From Flavobacteriales bacterium (GTDB lineage Bacteria > Bacteroidota > Bacteroidia > Flavobacteriales_D > Crocinitomicaceae), in contig CANITF010000009.1 in the NCBI GenBank assembly GCA_947470515.1, positions 1 through 64,000 of the forward strand: a DNA stretch of 64,000 nucleotides, in the 5' to 3' direction. Each line of letters begins with the position of its first letter. Position 1 is the stretch's first letter. Shown here one piece after another: positions 16,646 to 24,071 of this stretch. Position numbers and translations under genes: made by a program. The notes beneath the pieces are model-generated. The model saw nothing but the letters and a program-made list of their open reading frames with translations, had not been told where the DNA came from and did not search any database.

Positions 16646-17895
16646 TGATTCAAGAAATTCATCCCTCAATTCTAAAAGGTGAAATTCTTATTCCATCGTC
16701 TAAAAGTGATTCACAGCGTGCAATTTTATGTGCTGGTTTGGCTGATGGAAAATCAATGCTAAAAAATTGTGGTGAAAGTGACGATGAATTGAACATGTTG
16801 AAAACTATTGCTGATTTAGGAGCAAGAATTCAACATATCGATTCTAATTCAATTGAAATATATGGGATTCATACATTTCCAAAAAGTAAAACAATTCACG
16901 TTGGAGAAAGCGGTTTGGGACTGCGTTTGCTAACAAGTATTTGTGCAGCGCATCAAGGCGAATTTATGCTTGAAGGAAGCGGAACCTTATTGAAAAGACC
17001 AATGAACTTTTTTGATATCACATTCCCAAAATTGCATGTTGATTTTAGTTCGAATAATGGATTCTTGCCTTTTAAAATCAAAGGCCCAATGATTGCAACT
17101 TCGTTAACTGTTGACGGTTCTCAAAGTTCACAATACATTTCAGGTTTGTTAATGGCTTTTCCTTTTTTAGATGGTACAACATATTTAAAAGTAGAAAATC
17201 TGAAAAGTATTCCTTATTTGGAAATGACCTTGAAGACATTGAAAGCATTTGGTATTACAATTGAAAATCAGAATTTTGAAGAGTTTATAATTGCAGGAAA
17301 TCAATACTATTTGCCAGCAGAATACAGAATTGAATCTGATTGGAGTTCAGCCAGTTATTGGATTGTTGCAGCAGCTTTAGGATCTGATATTTTGATAAAA
17401 GGATTGTCCACGGATAGTTTGCAAGCTGACAAAAAAATCCTTGAAGCCTTAGCAATAGCAAATTGTACACTAATCAATTTTGAAAATGGATTTAAAGTTG
17501 AAGGTGAGAATCGAAAACCATTTCATTTTGATGCTACTCATTGTCCAGATTTGTTCCCTGCATTAACAACATTAGCAGCAGTAACGCCAGGAATTTCAAG
17601 AATTGAAGGAATTCACAGACTTGCAACAAAAGAAAGTAATAGAGGTGAGGCATTGCAACAAGAATTTCAGAAATTGGGAATTAAAATCGAATTTCAAGCG
17701 GATAAAATGGTGATTCATGGACAATCAGCTATTGCAGGTGGAAGTGTAATATCGCATCACGATCACCGTATTGCTATGTGTTTAGGAATAGCTGGTTTAT
17801 TTGCAAATTCACCGGTTATTATTGAAAATGCAGAGGTAGTTGCTAAAAGTTACCCTAATTTTTGGAATGAATTGAAAGAATTGTCGTTACCTTGA
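16645..17895 (+). CDS. aroA: 3-phosphoshikimate 1-carboxyvinyltransferase (EPSP synthase)
   Basis: Sixth step of the shikimate pathway, joining shikimate-3-phosphate and PEP. 416 aa with the two inside-out alpha/beta domains. Motifs: GEILIPSSKSDSQRAIL near the N-terminus (catalytic Lys), ESGLGLRLL in place of the more common NAGTxxR loop, GSQSSQYISGLLMA, ATKESNRGEAL and HHDHRIAMCLGIAGL near the C-terminus. The altered glyphosate-loop region is common in Bacteroidota and may change inhibitor sensitivity (inference). Co-transcribed with DAHP synthase-chorismate mutase. Confidence 0.93.
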   Translation: MIQEIHPSILKGEILIPSSKSDSQRAILCAGLADGKSMLKNCGESDDELNMLKTIADLGARIQHIDSNSIEIYGIHTFPKSKTIHVGESGLGLRLLTSICAAHQGEFMLEGSGTLLKRPMNFFDITFPKLHVDFSSNNGFLPFKIKGPMIATSLTVDGSQSSQYISGLLMAFPFLDGTTYLKVENLKSIPYLEMTLKTLKAFGITIENQNFEEFIIAGNQYYLPAEYRIESDWSSASYWIVAAALGSDILIKGLSTDSLQADKKILEALAIANCTLINFENGFKVEGENRKPFHFDATHCPDLFPALTTLAAVTPGISRIEGIHRLATKESNRGEALQQEFQKLGIKIEFQADKMVIHGQSAIAGGSVISHHDHRIAMCLGIAGLFANSPVIIENAEVVAKSYPNFWNELKELSLP

Positions 17896-17944
17896 TCGTT
17901 GTAACCAAATCAGTATACATCGTTATTCCCACCAAACTCAAACT

Positions 17945-18838
17945 ATGAAAACAGCTACATTCTTCACTTTTATCTTACTAGTCACTTTTTGCATGTGTTC
18001 TGTACTTTTTGCTCAAAATGATGCAAAAAAGATCGTAAAAAGTTTAAAAGATGATTTTTCCTTTATCCCTACGGGTAAAGCTTTTGTTGAAGGAAAAGAA
18101 GTTACAGTGCAATCTTTTTATATGCAAAACGGTGAAATCACCAACAGGCAATACTTGGTTTTTTTGAATAGTTTAAAAACTTCTGGTCAATTGGAAAAAT
18201 TTAAAATTGTACAGATTGACACAAATCAGTGGGCTAGACCTGATGGATTTAATACGGCTTATGCTAAATACTATCATAGTCATCCAGCATATTTGGATTA
18301 TCCAGTTGTTAATGTGAGTCACGCGGGAGCACTTCTATATTGTGAATGGTTGAATGAAAACATGGGTACTGTTAATGGGTTACCTGGAGGTTATAAATTT
18401 AGATTACCTGAAAGAGCGGAGTACATCCGTGCAGCTCGTGGAGATAATCCTTCCGTGAATTATTCTTGGGGGTCAAATTTATTAAGAAACGAAGACGGGC
18501 AAATACAATGTAATTTTCTTCAATTCGGTTCTGAAAATATTCATAAAGATTTAAAAACTAATAAATATGAGCTTGTAAATTTGGATGTTGATTTCGGAGA
18601 TTTATCTGGTTCAGTTGATATTGTTGCTCCTTCTGAGTCTTATTGGCCAAATGAATATGGAATTTATAATCTTAATGGTAATGTTGCGGAAATGATTTCA
18701 GAAGATGGAATCGCCTTAGGTGGATCATGGCAAAATACTGGTTATGATGTGAGAATTGAATCAAAGAGTATTTATAAAAGTCCAAATCCAACAACTGGTT
18801 TTAGGGTAGTGATGACGTTTATTCCTTCTGAAAAATAA
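17945..18838 (+). CDS. Exported SUMF1 / formylglycine-generating-enzyme-like protein
   Basis: 297 aa with a signal peptide (ends SVLFAQ) and one SUMF1-type fold from about residue 35 to 292 (SFYMQNGEITNRQYLVFLN, YPVVNVSHAGALLYCEWLN, YKFRLPERAEYIRAARG, GIYNLNGNVAEMI, GGSWQNTG). It lacks the Cys pair of true formylglycine-generating enzymes, so catalysis is doubtful. In this phylum relatives include the gliding/T9SS proteins GldJ and GldK, but this one is shorter and has no clear lipobox. Probably structural or substrate-binding in the periplasm. Its own promoter is not recognisable. Confidence 0.8.
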   Translation: MKTATFFTFILLVTFCMCSVLFAQNDAKKIVKSLKDDFSFIPTGKAFVEGKEVTVQSFYMQNGEITNRQYLVFLNSLKTSGQLEKFKIVQIDTNQWARPDGFNTAYAKYYHSHPAYLDYPVVNVSHAGALLYCEWLNENMGTVNGLPGGYKFRLPERAEYIRAARGDNPSVNYSWGSNLLRNEDGQIQCNFLQFGSENIHKDLKTNKYELVNLDVDFGDLSGSVDIVAPSESYWPNEYGIYNLNGNVAEMISEDGIALGGSWQNTGYDVRIESKSIYKSPNPTTGFRVVMTFIPSEK

Positions 18839-18924
18839 TTGTCAATAATTCTTGATAACTAGTTCAATCGATATTTTCATTTAGTTCTTGATAGCTGTAT
18901 TTTTGGAGTTCAAATAGAACAAAC

Positions 18925-19320
18925 ATGACACTTAAAGAAACGATTGAAGCAGTCGAGCAATTTCACAACGCTTTCGGAATAGAAAACAATTACGAGCAAA
19001 CAACATCACTTTCTGAATCTGAAATTTTATTGCGTCACAGATTGATGGCAGAAGAAAATGAGGAATATCTTGAAGCAGCATTGAATGGTGATATTGTGGA
19101 AGTTGCAGATGCTTTAGGTGATCAATTGTATATTTTATGTGGAACAATTTTAAAGCATGGTTTGCAACATAAAATTGCCGAAGTATTTCAAGAAATTCAA
19201 CGTTCGAATATGAGTAAATTAGATGCCGATGGAAATGCTATTTACCGTGAAGATGGAAAAATAATGAAATCTGAATTGTACTTCCGACCAGATATTAAAT
19301 CAATTTTGGAAAGTATTTAA
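18925..19320 (+). CDS. MazG-like nucleotide pyrophosphohydrolase
   Basis: 131-aa all-alpha NTP pyrophosphatase family protein. The metal-binding pattern EENEEYLEAA...EVADALGDQLYI (about residues 48-75) matches the MazG/PRA-PH EExxE...ExxD arrangement. The C-terminal extension (SKLDADGNAIYREDGKIMKS) matches a subgroup acting on non-canonical or phage-type nucleotides (family knowledge; the substrate here is unknown). Its stop overlaps the ATG of the Nudix gene (TAATG), so the two hydrolases are made together. Confidence 0.85.
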   Translation: MTLKETIEAVEQFHNAFGIENNYEQTTSLSESEILLRHRLMAEENEEYLEAALNGDIVEVADALGDQLYILCGTILKHGLQHKIAEVFQEIQRSNMSKLDADGNAIYREDGKIMKSELYFRPDIKSILESI

Positions 19321-19766
19321 TGGAGAAATTCAATCTTCGTGTTTATGGCTTACTGGTCAATGATTTGGGTCAAGTATTGATTTCTGATGAATATAGAAAT
19401 GACTATGCTTTTACAAAATTTCCAGGTGGAGGAATGGAATTTGGCGAAGGATTTAAACAAACCTTGAAACGTGAATTCCAAGAAGAATTGAACATAGATG
19501 TGGAAGTTGGAGATTTGTTTTATTTCAATGAATTTTATCAGGCATCAGCTTTTAACGAAAAACACCAGCTCATATCATTTTATTATTTCGTTGATTACCC
19601 AAATTGGAAATCAATTGAAACTAATAAGCATGAACTACCATTGAAAGAGGATGGAGAGAAACACCGTTGGATAGATTTAAAAAATCTAAATCCAGAGGAA
19701 TTTACATTTCCCATTGATAAAATTGTTGGTGAAAAATTAAAAACTGCGATAAAAGGATTTCAATAA
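19320..19766 (+). CDS. Nudix hydrolase
   Basis: 148 aa with an N-terminal YGLLVNDLGQVLISDEY strand and the Nudix box FKQTLKREFQEELNID (about residues 43-59), preceded by FPGGGMEFGEG. The REFQEEL segment carries the catalytic Glu residues. It hydrolyses a nucleoside diphosphate linked to another group; the substrate is undefined. Paired with the MazG-like gene, which suggests nucleotide-pool cleaning. Its last 7 bases overlap the convergent gene at 19760-20134. Confidence 0.9.
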   Translation: MEKFNLRVYGLLVNDLGQVLISDEYRNDYAFTKFPGGGMEFGEGFKQTLKREFQEELNIDVEVGDLFYFNEFYQASAFNEKHQLISFYYFVDYPNWKSIETNKHELPLKEDGEKHRWIDLKNLNPEEFTFPIDKIVGEKLKTAIKGFQ

Positions 19767-20134
19767 AACGTATCTGAAACACGTTGGCAAACCATTTGGT
19801 GTATGCGCTTGTTCACTTCCGTTTGATTTTTCCAGTAAAAGTCCAATTCGTTTTCTGTCAACAAACCAAGAATAGAACCAATCAATTGATGTTTAATATT
19901 GGGTTGATTCCCTATAAATTTCTTAACCGTTTCTTGAAATTCTGTTCGCGACGTTTTATTGATAATCAGCGGTTTGAATTGTGAATTTGCTTCAAAATAC
20001 GTCTTCAGAAAACCTTGTTGAAATTTAATTACTGGACGTAATATGTTATTTTGAAAAGACTCTAACGTTTTAGTCCCTTCTAATGTTAGACCAGGTAATA
20101 AAGGTCGAAATTCAGTTAATAATTCTCTTTCCAT
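19760..20134 (-). CDS. Conserved hypothetical protein (often mislabelled glyoxalase)
   Basis: 124-aa, cytoplasmic, probably all-alpha. It starts ERELLTEFRPLLPGLTLEG and ends ELDFYWKNQTEVNKRIHQMV. I recall similar short Bacteroidota proteins being labelled glyoxalase, but no VOC metal ligands or beta-alpha-beta repeats are visible here. No function can be assigned. It precedes the DEAD-like gene on the minus strand only in location (38-base gap, it being downstream), so it may be the last gene of the mazG-DEAD operon. Confidence 0.65.
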   Translation of the reverse strand: MERELLTEFRPLLPGLTLEGTKTLESFQNNILRPVIKFQQGFLKTYFEANSQFKPLIINKTSRTEFQETVKKFIGNQPNIKHQLIGSILGLLTENELDFYWKNQTEVNKRIHQMVCQRVSDTFY

Positions 20135-20172
20135 GATATACTTTTAGTGTTAATCAACCAAGTCAACTTTTG

Positions 20173-20787
20173 TTATTCTGTTTCAATTGAAACGGCATAG
20201 GGAATAAATTGCTCAATGTATTCTTGAACTCTGTAATCCTTCATCGTCGTTGAAAACAAGATTTGTTGGCATTTTGGCAAACTTTCAACAACACGTTCAA
20301 TTTTCATTTTGTGACCATCTTTGAATAAGGTAAGCGCATCGTCTAAAATAAACATTTTTAATTGGCTCACATTGATTCCGTTCTGTATGTACAAATCATA
20401 AATACGACGCATTGTACCCACAATTATTTCTGTACCATCAAAAATGTCGTTGCGTTGTTGAATTTGATTTCCTTTTTCATTTGCTAAATCAACAGTTAAA
20501 TCTAAGTTTCTGCAAATTCTATGAAATTGAGCATGTAATTCGATGGCTTTTTGATCGGTGGAACAAACAACAATTGCTCGCGGAGAACCTTCTCCTGGTT
20601 CAGTAATTTTTTGCAATACGGATAATAGGATGGCTGTTGTTTTACCGCTTCCTTCCGGACCTGTTCCAAGAATGTTTTTCCCTGCTTTTGCGGCATCAAT
20701 TATTTTAACCTGAAATTCGTTGATTTCTGAAATGCCTTTATCAGGTAATATTTCAGCAAGTTCTGCACGTAATTTTGATAAAGCCAT
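20173..20787 (-). CDS. One-domain DEAD-box-like ATPase (RecA1 only)
   Basis: 204 aa, half a helicase. Residues about 18-200 match the N-terminal RecA domain of DEAD-box proteins: a Q-like segment (INEFQVKIID), Walker A GPEGSGKTT, Ia-like VVCSTDQKA, motif II changed to LDDA and motif III FSTT. The second RecA domain with motifs IV-VI is absent, and no remnant follows, so classical unwinding is unlikely. The reading frame is intact and overlaps mazG by one base, and similar short proteins occur in other Flavobacteriales as far as I recall. It may be a regulatory or RNA-binding ATPase. Confidence 0.75.
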   Translation of the reverse strand: MALSKLRAELAEILPDKGISEINEFQVKIIDAAKAGKNILGTGPEGSGKTTAILLSVLQKITEPGEGSPRAIVVCSTDQKAIELHAQFHRICRNLDLTVDLANEKGNQIQQRNDIFDGTEIIVGTMRRIYDLYIQNGINVSQLKMFILDDALTLFKDGHKMKIERVVESLPKCQQILFSTTMKDYRVQEYIEQFIPYAVSIETE

Positions 20788-21113
20788 TAGTCTAATTTTT
20801 TATTTTCTTTATGTCGTGAGTGATCACGTTCTGTTTTCTTTTCTAAATTCTTCTTCATTGCCTCTTCCAAATCAATTCCTGTTTGATTAGCTAAACAAAT
20901 CAATACAAATAACACATCCGCCATCTCATCTCCAAGATCTTTCCCTTTATCGGATTCCTTTTCACTTTGTTCACCATAGCGTCTGGCCATTATCCGAGCA
21001 ACTTCACCAACTTCCTCCATCAACATCACTGTATTGGTCATCTCATCGAAATAACGAACACCATATTCTTTGATCCATTGATCTACTTTTTCTTGCGCTT
21101 CTTTGAATGTCAT
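20787..21113 (-). CDS. MazG-family nucleotide pyrophosphohydrolase
   Basis: 108-aa single MazG domain. The EEVGEVARIMARRYG segment and LGDEMADVLFVLICLANQ supply the EExxE and ExxD metal ligands. The C-terminus is charged (KKTERDHSRHKENKK). It probably hydrolyses NTPs or dNTPs to NMP and pyrophosphate. Its stop overlaps the start of the one-domain DEAD-like gene, so they form an operon. Upstream lies the tandem repeat array 21137-21472, which must contain or precede its promoter. Confidence 0.9.
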   Translation of the reverse strand: MTFKEAQEKVDQWIKEYGVRYFDEMTNTVMLMEEVGEVARIMARRYGEQSEKESDKGKDLGDEMADVLFVLICLANQTGIDLEEAMKKNLEKKTERDHSRHKENKKLD

Positions 21114-21136
21114 ATTATACTAATCTATATTTAAAT

Positions 21137-21472
21137 TAAACCACATAGGCACATAGTTCACATAGAAATTTAAACTATAAACTATCACTTCTAAACTCAA
21201 CACAAATCACTTTGCACTCTTTCTAAACCACATAGACACATAGCTCACATAGAAAGTTAAACTATAAACTATAAACTATCAGTTCAACACTCATCACTCA
21301 TCACTCTTTCTAAACCACATAGGCACATAGTTCACATAGAAAGTTAAACTATAAACTATAAACTATCAGTTCAACACTCATCACTCATCACTCAACACTT
21401 TGCACTCTTTCTAAACCACATAGGCACATAGTTCACATAGAAATTTAAACTATAAACTATCAGTTCTAAACT
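21137..21472. repeat. Four-copy ~87-bp tandem repeat array
   Basis: Units begin TAAACCACATAGGCACATAG at 21137, 21224, 21311 and 21412 (periods 87, 87 and 101; the last unit is cut to ~60). Each unit is built of smaller phrases: CACATAG (three per unit), AAACTAT (two to three, 7-base period) and CACTCAT/CACTCTT. The array fills the non-coding space between mazG and dtd, the only stretch over 300 bases without a gene in this part. There are no unique spacers, so it is not a CRISPR. Confidence 0.9.
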
Positions 21473-21509
21473 CCACCTCGACTGTCGCTCGGCGTTCGTT
21501 TATCAATCC

Positions 21510-21962
21510 TCACTCCCTATTCTTCGAATCAATCACAATCGTCACAGGACCATCATTGACCAGGCTTACTTTCATGTCTGCGCCAAATTTTCCAGTTTGA
21601 ACCTTAATTTCTGAAACATGTTGAAGTTGCTCACAAAAATAGTCATATAATGGAATTGCTTTTTCAGGTCGTGCAGCTTGAATGAAACTAGGTCTATTTC
21701 CTTTTTTCGTTGACGCGTGCAATGTAAATTGACTTACAACTAAAAATTCCCCTTTAATTTCATTGATTGAAAGATTCATTTTATCATCCGAATCACTGAA
21801 AACACGCATTCCAATTACTTTTTGAATCAACCAATCTGCATCAGATTCTTCGTCTTCATGTTCGATTCCTATCAATAACATTAGGCCTTGAGAAATTTCT
21901 CCAACAATTTGATTGTCGATTTTAACAGATGCTTCTGAAACCCTTTGTAACACTATTCTCAT
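21510..21962 (-). CDS. dtd: D-aminoacyl-tRNA deacylase
   Basis: 150 aa. Removes D-amino acids (and glycine mischarged on tRNA-Ala) from tRNA. Hallmarks are the N-terminal MRIVLQRVSEASVKI, the SQFTL motif (VVSQFTLHA) and the C-terminal NDGPVTIVI corresponding to the Gly-cisPro-type region. Its ATG overlaps the rsgA stop (ATGA), giving an rsgA-dtd operon; both products serve translation quality or ribosome assembly. Confidence 0.95.
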   Translation of the reverse strand: MRIVLQRVSEASVKIDNQIVGEISQGLMLLIGIEHEDEESDADWLIQKVIGMRVFSDSDDKMNLSINEIKGEFLVVSQFTLHASTKKGNRPSFIQAARPEKAIPLYDYFCEQLQHVSEIKVQTGKFGADMKVSLVNDGPVTIVIDSKNRE

Positions 21963-22909
21963 CCGTAAATATTTTTACGAAAAGTTTCGTTCTCATCTTC
22001 AATCATCAATTGGTGATATGAAGTGTATCTACTTTCTGAAATTTGTCCACTTTCTACCGCATCTTTTACAGCACATTTGGGTTCATTCAAATGCTGACAA
22101 TTGTGAAACTTACAAGCGCCAATCAACGCCCTCATCTCAGGGAAATAATGGGATAAAAATTCTTTTTCTAAGTCAACTATTCCAAATGCTCTGATTCCCG
22201 GCGTATCAACAATATATCCACCAGTAGTCAATTTGTGCATCTCTGCAAAAGTAGTTGTATGCTGACCTTGTAAATGTGATTTTGAAATTTCTCCTGTTCT
22301 TAAATCAAGATTTGGATCTAAAGCATTTACTAAAGTACTTTTCCCAACACCACTATGACCAGAGATCATCACTTTTTTATCCTTAATCTCTTCTCTTAGA
22401 AAGTCAATGTTCAACTTGTTTTCAGCCGAAATTTTATAACAAGGATATCCGATCGATTCATATAAATCGCACAGCGCATCTATATAAAACAGTTCATCTT
22501 CATCATAAATGTCAATTTTATTGAAAAGTAAAGTTGTAGGAATTCTGAAGGATTCAGCTGCAACTAAAAAACGGTCAATAAAAGCTAAATGTGTATTCGG
22601 AGATTTTGTGGTAACCAATAAATAAGCACGATCTACATTGGCAGCAAGAATTTGCATTTGCTTACTCAGATTCGTTGATTTTCGAACAATATAATTCTTC
22701 CGAACATCAAAATCGGAAATCATGTATTTCCCTTCGTCATCAGGTGCCTCATCCATAACAACAACGTCACCAACAGCAATCGGGTTGGTTGTACGTAATC
22801 CTTCCAAACGAATTTTACCTCGAATACGTGAACTTACTACAGAACCATCCATGAGTTCTACAGTGTACCATTTACCCGTCGATTTTAATACGTTTCCTTT
22901 GATTGACAT
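21959..22909 (-). CDS. rsgA: Ribosome small-subunit-dependent GTPase RsgA
   Basis: 316 aa. Late 30S assembly factor. An N-terminal OB fold (MSIKGNVLKSTGKWYTVEL) precedes a circularly permuted GTPase with motif order G4 (LFNKIDIYDED), G1 (GHSGVGKSTLVN), G3 (DTPGIRAF). The C-terminal zinc module has CKFHNCQHLNEPKCAV. The start codon follows a -7 box by only 5 bases, suggesting a leaderless or nearly leaderless mRNA. Forms an operon with dtd. Confidence 0.95.
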   Translation of the reverse strand: MSIKGNVLKSTGKWYTVELMDGSVVSSRIRGKIRLEGLRTTNPIAVGDVVVMDEAPDDEGKYMISDFDVRKNYIVRKSTNLSKQMQILAANVDRAYLLVTTKSPNTHLAFIDRFLVAAESFRIPTTLLFNKIDIYDEDELFYIDALCDLYESIGYPCYKISAENKLNIDFLREEIKDKKVMISGHSGVGKSTLVNALDPNLDLRTGEISKSHLQGQHTTTFAEMHKLTTGGYIVDTPGIRAFGIVDLEKEFLSHYFPEMRALIGACKFHNCQHLNEPKCAVKDAVESGQISESRYTSYHQLMIEDENETFRKNIYG

Positions 22910-22914
22910 TGTTG

Positions 22915-22922
22915 CAAAGATA
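22915..22922 (-). promoter_or_regulatory. -7 box TATCTTTG directly before rsgA
   Basis: On the minus strand TATCTTTG matches TAnnTTTG and is followed by 5 bases and then the rsgA ATG. A start site about 5-7 bases downstream would put transcription at or beside the ATG. No clear -33 TTG is seen. Confidence 0.4.
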
Positions 22923-22952
22923 GCTTAGAAATCTGAGTTTTGATTTTTTATT

Positions 22953-23036
22953 AAGAAGTAAAAAGTAAGAAGTAAAAAGTAATTTGGTTCTCTGGAATTA
23001 CACTTTTTCCTTTTTCTCTTTTACTTTTTTTCCTCC
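22953..23036. repeat. Dispersed repeat with AAGTAAA heptamers and pyrimidine tract
   Basis: Four ~7-base units (AAGTAAA, AAGTAAG, AAGTAAA, AAGTAAT from 22956) run into TTTGGTTCTCTGGAATTA and a T/C-rich tract to about 23036. The complementary strand of 22953-23000 matches 47252-47296 at about 37 of 45 positions. Lies between the divergent genes rsgA and gldA. Confidence 0.65.
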
Positions 23037-23078
23037 TTCATCTATTATTCCTTATCTTCGCAATTCAAATTTTGAATC

Positions 23079-23978
23079 ATGTCAATAGAGGTAAAAAACC
23101 TATTCAAATATTACGGTGAACAAGCAGCAGTGCGTGATGTAACTTTCTCCGTTGCTAAAGGTGAAATAGTTGGTTTTCTTGGTCCAAATGGAGCTGGGAA
23201 ATCAACAACAATGAAAATATTGACTGGATTCATTTCAGCTTCTTCTGGAGAAGTAAAAGTATGTGGAATGCCTGTTGATGTTGATTCATTGGATACCCGT
23301 CGAAAAATTGGTTATTTACCAGAAAACAATCCACTATATCTTGACATGTATGTCAAGGAATATTTGGAATTTGTTGGAAAAATCTACCATGTTAAAAATT
23401 TGAAAGCTCGCGTTATTGAGATGATCAAAGCGGTTGGTTTGGAATTGGAACAAGATAAAAAACTAGGCGCTTTATCAAAAGGTTACCGTCAACGTGTTGG
23501 TTTAGCAGCTGCAATTATTCATGATCCTGAGGTTTTGATTTTGGATGAACCAACATCAGGTTTGGATCCAAATCAAATGGTTGAAATCAGAGAGCTCATT
23601 AAAAAAATTGGAAAATCTAAAACGGTTATGCTTTCTACACATATCATGCGTGAAGTTGAAGCTATTTGCGACCGCGTTGTGATTATCAATAAAGGTCAAA
23701 TTGTTGCCGATGATACTGCTTCACATTTACAAATTGATTTATCTCATCAGACTGTTTATGCTGAATTTGACGGCACAGTTTCTAAAGCAATGCTTTCTAA
23801 GATTAATCATGTTGGAAAAGTTGAAAAAGTCAACAACGGATGGTTATTGGAAACTACGGATGAGGTAGATTTGAGAAAAGTAATTGCTCAACATGCTCAA
23901 CAAAATAATTTATTGGTCTTGACGCTGAAAACAGAAGAAAAGACACTTGAAGAAGTATTTAAAGAATTAACGAAATAA
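23079..23978 (+). CDS. gldA: Gliding-motility ABC transporter ATP-binding subunit GldA
   Basis: 299-aa ABC ATPase. Walker A GPNGAGKST, signature LSKGYRQRVGLA, Walker B VLILDEPTSGLD and the switch His in MLSTHIM are all present, with a C-terminal extension of ~80 residues typical of GldA. In flavobacteria GldA works with GldF and GldG in gliding (family knowledge); those partners are not in this window. A 13-bp inverted repeat follows its stop codon. It is transcribed toward tyrS, 93 bases downstream. Confidence 0.85.
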   Translation: MSIEVKNLFKYYGEQAAVRDVTFSVAKGEIVGFLGPNGAGKSTTMKILTGFISASSGEVKVCGMPVDVDSLDTRRKIGYLPENNPLYLDMYVKEYLEFVGKIYHVKNLKARVIEMIKAVGLELEQDKKLGALSKGYRQRVGLAAAIIHDPEVLILDEPTSGLDPNQMVEIRELIKKIGKSKTVMLSTHIMREVEAICDRVVIINKGQIVADDTASHLQIDLSHQTVYAEFDGTVSKAMLSKINHVGKVEKVNNGWLLETTDEVDLRKVIAQHAQQNNLLVLTLKTEEKTLEEVFKELTK

Positions 23979-23997
23979 GAAAACGCGATAGCGTTTG

Positions 23998-24037
23998 ATG
24001 AAAACAAGCGTTAGCGCAGTTTATCGCTAGTTTTCAT
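23998..24037 (+). repeat. Inverted repeat after gldA
   Basis: ATGAAAACAAGCG (23998-24010) pairs with CGCTAGTTTTCAT (24025-24037) with one mismatch. Smaller GCG-rich hairpins (AACGC/GCGTT at 23981-23994) lie beside it. There is no T-run, so it may be a weak terminator or a mobile short palindrome. Confidence 0.45.
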
Positions 24038-24071
24038 TAATATACAAACGTTATGTAGATTATTGTAATTT

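Noticed and set aside
17945-18838. gldK or gldJ
   Set aside because: The SUMF1 fold fits, but the protein is much shorter, lacks a clear lipobox, and no gldL-M-N genes follow.
20173-20787. Helicase pseudogene by truncation
   Set aside because: No remnant of the second RecA domain follows, the frame is intact and it overlaps mazG by one base; a short family member is more likely.
21137-21472. CRISPR array
   Set aside because: The units are tandem and continuous, with no unique spacers, and no cas genes are nearby.
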